Below, piece after piece: positions 5,958-10,013 of a stretch of 10,013 nt of DNA. The notes under the pieces were generated by a model that saw only the letters and a program-made list of their open reading frames with translations, was not told the DNA's origin and ran no database searches. Within the stretch, counting starts at the first letter, position 1. Every line of letters begins with the position of its first letter. A program made the translations under genes and the position numbers. Source of the stretch: an uncultured Clostridia bacterium (GTDB taxonomy: Bacteria; Bacillota; Clostridia; Christensenellales; Aristaeellaceae); assembly GCA_934630975.1 (NCBI GenBank), contig CAKTXH010000091.1, forward strand, positions 1 to 10,013. Direction: 5' to 3'.

Positions 5958-5966
5958 ATTATAGCA
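5958..5966 (-). promoter_or_regulatory. Extended -10 promoter of pepT
   Basis: On the minus strand TGC-TATAAT spans 5966-5958, a consensus extended -10. The hexamer 17 bases upstream (TTTCGC) is a poor -35. Transcription would start near 5951, leaving a leader of about 25 nt with the SD in it. It sits immediately downstream of the AEC gene's terminator. Confidence 0.6.
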
Positions 5967-5983
5967 GGTTTTGGGGAAAAGCG

Positions 5984-6017
5984 AAAGCCGCCCGGCGATC
6001 AAAACTCGGGCGGCTTT
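5984..6017 (-). terminator. Terminator of the AEC transporter gene
   Basis: AAAGCCGCCCG (5984-5994) and CGGGCGGCTTT (6007-6017) form an 11-bp stem with a 12-base loop, 15 bases past the AEC stop codon. Leftward, the stem ends in TTT and is followed by CGCTTTT. It may also stop rightward transcription, because TTTT ends the other side. Confidence 0.85.
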
Positions 6018-6032
6018 TACATCAGGAAGCGC

Positions 6033-6953
6033 TTAACCCAGCCCCACCATGTTCATCACCAGCACGAGCAGCGGCAGGGTCACGCCGCTGATCAGGGTGG
6101 AAACGATGGTCGCGTGGGAGGAAGTCATATCCTCGGGCGTGTAGATATCGGAAAGCATGCTGCAATTGCCGGCGATGGGCATCGCGGCGACGATGACGCA
6201 CAGACCCGCGAGCATGCGGTTGATCGGCACGATAAGCGCCAGACCGATGAACACCAGCGGCATGACGATCAGGCGCAGGAAGGCGACGCGGTACAGGCGC
6301 GGGTTGGTGAACGCGGCGCGGATATCGCTGTGCGCGAGGGAAGCGCCGATGATCATCATCGCCATCGGGGTGTTGATCGAGCCGATGGAGGCCAGCGCGC
6401 TTTCCACCGGGGAAGGCAGCCGCCAGCCGGTCAGGCCGAAGAGCAGCGCAATCAGCGCGGAGATCACGCCGGGGTTGACGAGCTGCTTTAAATTGATGCC
6501 GCCGTTGCCATCCAGCAGCATCACGCCGTAGGTGAACACGAGGAAGTTGAACACCAGCAGGAACATCGAGAGCATCGCCACGCCCTCCACGCCGTAGAGC
6601 GCCTGAATGATCGGGATGCCCATGAAAGCCAGATTGGTGAACACGAGCAGAAGCTGGTCGAGGTTGCGCTCTTCCTTCGGCGTGGGCACGACGCACACGA
6701 GCACCGCCGCCAGCGCGATCATCAGTGCGAAGAACGCGACGCTCACGCCGAGGGCGACGAGCATGTCGCTCGGCGCGCCGCCGCTTTGCAGCACCGACGA
6801 AACGATGCAGCAGGGGAACGCCGTGCTCAGCACCAGCGAGGAAAGCCCGCGCCGGAAGGACGGCGAAATCAGCCCCGCGCGGGCGGAAGCGTAGCCCGCG
6901 AACATCATGATAAACAGCGTGATCATTTGGAAAATGATTCCGGAAACAGCCAT
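6033..6953 (-). CDS. AEC (auxin efflux carrier)-family transporter
   Basis: A 306-residue integral membrane protein of the usual AEC length, with about ten hydrophobic segments arranged as two halves. Recognisable family blocks are the N-terminal FAGYASARAGLIS followed by LSSLVLSTAFPCCI, the TNLAFMGIPIIQALYG motif near residue 110, and SINTPMAMMIIGASLA near residue 200, followed by a C-terminal half rich in Leu, Ile and Val. Bacterial relatives export or exchange organic acids such as malate, but many are uncharacterised and the substrate here cannot be read from sequence. The start is supported by GGAGGA (complement of 6961-6966) 7 bases upstream. The gene has its own terminator and is probably driven by the promoter at 7191-7219, with a repeat element lying inside its leader. 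Confidence 0.92.
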   Translation of the reverse strand: MAVSGIIFQMITLFIMMFAGYASARAGLISPSFRRGLSSLVLSTAFPCCIVSSVLQSGGAPSDMLVALGVSVAFFALMIALAAVLVCVVPTPKEERNLDQLLLVFTNLAFMGIPIIQALYGVEGVAMLSMFLLVFNFLVFTYGVMLLDGNGGINLKQLVNPGVISALIALLFGLTGWRLPSPVESALASIGSINTPMAMMIIGASLAHSDIRAAFTNPRLYRVAFLRLIVMPLVFIGLALIVPINRMLAGLCVIVAAMPIAGNCSMLSDIYTPEDMTSSHATIVSTLISGVTLPLLVLVMNMVGLG

Positions 6954-6974
6954 AAAATGTTCCTCCGTAGATGA

Positions 6975-7170
6975 TCACCCTTCCACCGTCTGCGGACGGT
7001 CCCCCTTCCCTTGAACGGGAAGGTTTTTGGAGCCGTGAGCGGGACTTTGCAGAAAGATGGAAAGCCCTGTGTTTGGATGAAGGGTTTGCTTTTGTTCTCT
7101 CGGTTTCAAGAAGCAAGCCCCCAACCCCCCTTGTAAGGGGAGGGGGACCGCGTGAGCGGTGGAAGGGTGA
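6975..7170. mobile_element. MITE-like 196-bp element with terminal inverted repeats
   Basis: Perfect 14-bp terminal inverted repeats (6975-6988 and 7157-7170, TCACCCTTCCACCG) bound the element, and ATGA directly repeats on both outer sides (6971-6974 and 7171-7174), as a target duplication would. The subterminal parts continue as imperfect inverted repeats (CGGTCCCCCT at 6997-7006 against AGGGGGACCG at 7141-7150). Each end carries its own small hairpin: ACCGTC/GACGGT at 6985-7000 and ACCGC/GCGGT at 7147-7160. No transposase is encoded; the centre (about 7032-7115) has no convincing gene. This fits a non-autonomous miniature transposable element. Confidence 0.75.
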
Positions 7171-7190
7171 ATGAATATGAAGCGCCGCCT

Positions 7191-7219
7191 ATTGTACACC
7201 CGCGGCGGACGGTTGTAAA
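7191..7219 (-). promoter_or_regulatory. Leftward promoter, probably of the AEC gene
   Basis: On the minus strand TTTACA (7214-7219) and TACAAT (7191-7196) are spaced 17 bases, each one base from consensus. It points through the MITE-like element to the AEC gene, implying a leader of about 230 nt. Its -35 overlaps that of the dnaX promoter. Confidence 0.65.
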
Positions 7220-7241
7220 GTTTTTCTTTTTGTGTTATCCT
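7213..7241 (+). promoter_or_regulatory. Promoter of dnaX
   Basis: TTGTAA (7213-7218) and TATCCT (7236-7241) are spaced 17 bases, with TG one base before the -10 (extended -10). Transcription would start near 7248, 46 bases before the dnaX start codon. Confidence 0.6.
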
Positions 7242-7293
7242 ATTTTTATATTCTGGATTGGATTTCTTGATTTTCGTTGTGGAGGCAGAAAAG

Positions 7294-8952
7294 ATGGGCT
7301 ATCAGGCGCTGTACCGCCGCTATCGTCCGGCGCGGTTTGAGGATTTTGTGGGGCAGGAGGCTGTGATCAAGACCCTGCGCAGCCAGATCATGAGCGGGCG
7401 CATCGCGCATGCGTATCTGTTCTGCGGCACGCGCGGCACGGGCAAAACCTCGACGGCGAAGGTGTTCGCGCGCGCGGTCAACTGCGAGCACCCGGAGAAC
7501 GGCGATCCCTGCGGCACGTGCGACACCTGCCGCGCGCTGGCGGAGGAAAACAGCCTCGATATTCTGGAAATCGACGCGGCCAGCAACAACGGCGTGGATG
7601 AAATCCGCGATCTGCGCGAAAAGGTGAAATATCCGCCGCAGACCGGGCGCTATCGCGTGTATATCATCGACGAGGTGCACATGCTTTCGCAGGGCGCGTT
7701 TAACGCGCTGCTCAAGACGCTGGAAGAGCCGCCCGCCTACGTCGTGTTCATTTTGGCGACGACCGAGCCGCAGAAGCTCCCGGCGACGATCCTTTCCCGC
7801 TGCCAGCGGTTCGATTTCGGGCGGATTCCCGCGCACCAGATTATCGAGCGGCTGCACGTCGCGCTGGAGGAAGGGCACATCCAGGCCGAGGAGGCCGCGC
7901 TGGCCCGCATTGCCCGCGCGGCGGAGGGCGGCATGCGCGACGCGTGGTCGATCATGGATATGTGCCTTTCCTACGCGCAGGAGGAGGACGGCGGGCTGAC
8001 GGAAGCGCTCGTGCTCCGGGTGCTCGGCGCGGCGGATAAGAGCTTCCTGTTCGCATTTGCGGATAAGCTGATTGACGCGGACGCGGCGGGCGCGCTGGCG
8101 CTGATTGACGAGATGATGCGCAAGGGGCGCGAGGTGCAGGTGTTTGTGCGCGACGTGAGCGCCCATCTGCGCGCGCTGATGCTGGCGGATATCTGCGGCG
8201 AGGAGCAGCTCAGCGGCCTTTTGGAGGTCACGCGGGAGGACGCGGCGGAATACGTCGCGCAGGCCGTGCGCACGTCGCACACGCGGCTGATGCGCATGCT
8301 CGATCTCTTTTTGGCGAGCGAAACGGATATGAAGTGGGCTGCCCAGCCGCGCTTTGCGCTGGAAACCGCCGCGCTGCGCGCCTGCGCGCCAGAGGAGAGC
8401 TTGCAGGTGGAAGCGCTCGTCGCCCGCGTGGACGAGCTGGAACGTAAGCTGCGCGAGGGCGTGGTGATGGCCGCGCCCGCGAAGAAGAGCGCGAGAGCCG
8501 CGCAGACCGCCGACGCGCCGACCGCGCAGGCGGAGAAAGCCGCGCCGGAAATCGCGAAGGAAGCGCCGAAAGGCCCTGCGCCGGACGCGGAACGCATCTG
8601 GCAGGAGGCCATGCGGCAGGCCAAGCAGAAGCCGCAGCTTTTCGGCATGCTCAAATTCGGGAGGCTCGTCTCCGGCGAAAACGGGCTGTTCACCGTGGTC
8701 TATCCCAAGGCGATGGGCGCGGCGTATGTGAAGATGCTCACCATCCCGGAGAAGAACGCGGAGGTCGCGGGCTACCTGACGCAGGCGGCGGGCTATCCGT
8801 GCACGTTCCGCGCGGCCATCGAGGGCACGGTGCAGGAATCGGATAAGGCGATTCTCGCCGCGCAGGAGGAGGCCAAGAGGCAGGCGGAGAACAGCCTGAA
8901 CAAGGTTTTCGATATGTTTGGCCGGGAAAATGTGCGGGTCAGGGACGAATGA
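7294..8952 (+). CDS. dnaX: DNA polymerase III subunit gamma/tau
   Basis: The clamp-loader ATPase subunit of the replicative polymerase: it opens the beta sliding clamp and loads it on primed DNA. The protein is 552 residues. Visible parts are the N-terminal QALYRRYRPxxFxDxVGQ block; Walker A GTRGTGKT (45-52); a four-cysteine zinc site (Cys64, 73, 76, 79); Walker B IIDEVH (124-129); and SRC (168-170) with the arginine finger. A helical collar domain follows to about residue 375, then an Ala/Lys/Pro/Glu-rich linker (about 390-445) and a C-terminal tau domain (IWQEAMRQAKQKPQLFGML onward). The start at 7294 is chosen over an in-frame ATG at 7258 because GGAGG (7281-7285) lies 8 bases upstream and MGYQALYRRYRP is the family's usual N-terminus. 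No slippery A-run for a shorter gamma form is seen. The usual ybaB-recR partners do not follow; a terminator does. Confidence 0.97.
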   Translation: MGYQALYRRYRPARFEDFVGQEAVIKTLRSQIMSGRIAHAYLFCGTRGTGKTSTAKVFARAVNCEHPENGDPCGTCDTCRALAEENSLDILEIDAASNNGVDEIRDLREKVKYPPQTGRYRVYIIDEVHMLSQGAFNALLKTLEEPPAYVVFILATTEPQKLPATILSRCQRFDFGRIPAHQIIERLHVALEEGHIQAEEAALARIARAAEGGMRDAWSIMDMCLSYAQEEDGGLTEALVLRVLGAADKSFLFAFADKLIDADAAGALALIDEMMRKGREVQVFVRDVSAHLRALMLADICGEEQLSGLLEVTREDAAEYVAQAVRTSHTRLMRMLDLFLASETDMKWAAQPRFALETAALRACAPEESLQVEALVARVDELERKLREGVVMAAPAKKSARAAQTADAPTAQAEKAAPEIAKEAPKGPAPDAERIWQEAMRQAKQKPQLFGMLKFGRLVSGENGLFTVVYPKAMGAAYVKMLTIPEKNAEVAGYLTQAAGYPCTFRAAIEGTVQESDKAILAAQEEAKRQAENSLNKVFDMFGRENVRVRDE

Positions 8953-8987
8953 CGGCTTGTGAAGAAAGCGATGTAACCTTTTGGCTC

Positions 8988-9026
8988 AGAGCGGATGCGC
9001 GGAATGTGCGTCCGCTCTTTGCTTTT
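8988..9026 (+). terminator. dnaX terminator
   Basis: Bases 8988-9000 pair with 9006-9018 (13 bp including two G-U) around a GGAAT loop, followed by TTGCTTTT. It begins 36 bases past the dnaX stop codon, a standard intrinsic terminator. Confidence 0.9.
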
Positions 9027-9146
9027 GGGCTTAAAACGGGAGAAAATTGGTATAAATGGTATAACTGCAAACTGAAAAGTGAAGAAAAATGACGAATTAC
9101 ATAAACTGAGAGATAATATGACGTGAACGAAACGTTAAAAAATGGA

Positions 9147-9175
9147 TTGACCTGCGCAGGTGAGAATGTTATAAT
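9147..9175 (+). promoter_or_regulatory. Strong promoter of the flavoprotein gene
   Basis: TTGACC (9147-9152) and TATAAT (9170-9175) are spaced exactly 17 bases, with TG one base before the -10. This is among the best promoters in the window. Transcription would start near 9182. The rest of the dnaX-flavoprotein gap (9027-9146) is AT-rich and holds no gene I can support. Confidence 0.85.
9150..9161. promoter_or_regulatory. 12-bp palindrome in the promoter spacer, putative operator
   Basis: ACCTGCGCAGGT is a perfect 12-bp palindrome overlapping the last three bases of the -35 box and the first half of the spacer. A regulator bound here would block RNA polymerase. No regulator family can be named from so short a site. 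Confidence 0.4.
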
Positions 9176-9249
9176 CGTCACAAATGAAGAAGCGGAGGAA
9201 TGGATTTCCGCTTCCGAAAACGGAAGTTAACCGAAGGAGGACACGGATA

Positions 9250-10013
9250 ATGGCGAAGAACATTTCCCGTAAGGATTTCCTCAAGGGCGCGGCGATGAGC
9301 GCGGCGGGCGTCGGCCTGTTTGCAAGCGGCCTCATGAACGCGGCGGCGGAAGAGGAAAAGCCGGAATACAAAAATTCCAGCAGTTGGGTGGTCGCGTCTC
9401 AGAACGTGAAGTGGGACGAGGAGCACGATATCGTCATCGCCGGTTACGGCATGGCGGGCACGGCGGCGTACATCGAGGCCGTCGAAATCGACCCGAGCGT
9501 GGACGTTGTGATCTACGATAAATCCGACGAGGAGAACGCGGGCGGCCAGGCCATCGCTTCCGGCCAGTGCGTCATCTTCGTGCAGAAGGACGACATCGAG
9601 ACCTTCCGCACCTATATGCGCAACCTCAACAAGCCGCAGGTCATCCCGGAGGAGGACTTCAACTGGCTGACCAACGAGTTCGCGACCGACCTGGAGTGGA
9701 TTCAGGGGGCGCTGGAGCCGGTGGGCTACGAAGTCGGTTATTCCGGCGGCGGCGCGCTGCGCTGGGGCACCCTGCTGGTCGAATTCCCGAAGCTGGAAGG
9801 TGCCGACTTCGTCGGCGCGACCGGCCACTTCCGCAAGAAGGACGGCGGCGTTCCGTTTGAAAACGGCGGCTGCTGGAACGGCTTTGCCGCGGCGGCCGAG
9901 TATCGCGGCGCGAAGCCGAATTACAGCCATCAGGTCGTCTGCCTCGTGCAGGATTCCATCACCAAGCGCGTCGAAGGCGTGGGCGTGAAGAAGCCGGACG
10001 GCACGGTCATCTA
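9250..10013 (+). CDS. Exported FAD-binding oxidoreductase, fumarate reductase flavoprotein-like (partial)
   Basis: The first 254 codons of a flavoprotein that continues past the window. Residues 1-33 look like an export signal: NISRKDFLKG resembles a Tat motif with RK instead of RR, then a weakly hydrophobic Ala/Gly/Leu stretch ending in AAA. A Rossmann FAD-binding fold follows: DIVIAGYGMAG (60-70, GxGxxG), VVIYDK (86-91, with the acidic residue at the end of strand 2), then NAGGQAIASGQ (96-106) where the family places its flavin-contacting GGxxxxSGG-like loop. Relatives include fumarate, urocanate and other enoate reductases and 3-ketosteroid dehydrogenases; the substrate-binding half is missing, so the reaction cannot be named. 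AAGGAGG at 9234-9240 sets the start. An in-frame ATG at 9184 would add 22 residues but lies at the predicted transcript start without an SD. Confidence 0.88.
   Translation, partial: MAKNISRKDFLKGAAMSAAGVGLFASGLMNAAAEEEKPEYKNSSSWVVASQNVKWDEEHDIVIAGYGMAGTAAYIEAVEIDPSVDVVIYDKSDEENAGGQAIASGQCVIFVQKDDIETFRTYMRNLNKPQVIPEEDFNWLTNEFATDLEWIQGALEPVGYEVGYSGGGALRWGTLLVEFPKLEGADFVGATGHFRKKDGGVPFENGGCWNGFAAAAEYRGAKPNYSHQVVCLVQDSITKRVEGVGVKKPDGTVI

Noticed and set aside
4777..5964. Long plus-strand open frame opposite pepT
   Set aside because: It mirrors pepT, whose metal ligands are all intact, shows Arg/His/Val-skewed composition and lacks a plausible SD.
7246..8280. Long minus-strand open frame opposite dnaX
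   Set aside because: It is Arg/His/Leu-rich with no recognisable motif, has no ribosome binding site, and lies wholly opposite a certain dnaX; it is a by-product of GC-rich codons.
8440..8600. Possible programmed frameshift site making a short gamma form of DnaX
   Set aside because: The linker region has no A-AAA-AAG heptamer or long A-run; lysine codons are interrupted by G.
9048..9064. Direct repeat of TGGTATAA, 9 bases apart
   Set aside because: Two short AT-rich copies 83 bases before the promoter are too little to call an operator or a repeat element.
1..10013. CRISPR arrays, tRNA or rRNA genes, transposase genes
   Set aside because: No regularly spaced direct repeats, cloverleaf-like segments, rRNA signatures or transposase-like frames were seen.

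Overview
The window looks like chromosomal DNA of a GC-rich, gut-type Gram-positive bacterium of the Bacillota, most likely class Clostridia. The reasons are strong GGAGG-type ribosome binding sites on every gene, a Firmicute-style DnaX with a long Ala/Lys/Pro-rich linker, a holin-like type I toxin, hairpin-plus-T terminators, and codons rich in GCG, GGC and CGC. A genus cannot be named from the sequence; a Christensenellales-like lineage is a guess.

Layout, left to right. (1) 1-342: 3' end of rpoC, closed by a 15-bp GNRA-capped hairpin. (2) 458-788: a compact locus read as a type I toxin-antitoxin pair. A 26-residue single-span peptide has its own promoter and a Shine-Dalgarno sequence buried in a 12-bp hairpin. 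A convergent antisense RNA of about 100 nt has a textbook TTGACG-17-TATAAT promoter. The 5' ends of the two RNAs resemble each other. (3) 839-925: an AT-rich nested palindrome. (4) 1010-4435, minus strand: three tandem paralogous genes for secreted proteins of unknown function (about 375-378 aa, possible beta-propellers), with copied junctions and ribosome binding sites. They probably form one operon read leftward from a promoter region carrying a 27-bp dyad. (5) 4561-4653: hairpins and a four-run G-tract that could form a G-quadruplex. (6) 4714-5925, minus: pepT, tripeptide aminopeptidase, with all metal ligands. (7) 6033-6953, minus: an AEC-family carrier. (8) 6975-7170: a 196-bp MITE-like element with 14-bp terminal inverted repeats and an apparent 4-bp target duplication, lying between the AEC gene and its likely promoter. 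(9) 7191-7241: back-to-back promoters sharing a -35 region. (10) 7294-8952, plus: dnaX, with a good terminator. (11) 9147-10013, plus: a strong promoter with a 12-bp palindrome in its spacer, driving an exported FAD-binding oxidoreductase that runs off the window.

How the parts relate. The genes are mostly separate transcription units: core machinery (rpoC, dnaX), peptide breakdown and transport (pepT, AEC), a secreted paralog family, and an extracytoplasmic flavoenzyme. The least ordinary parts are the toxin-antitoxin locus with its mirrored leaders, the triplicated secreted family, and the mobile-looking repeat inside the AEC leader. All functional readings come from inspection only; no database search was possible.
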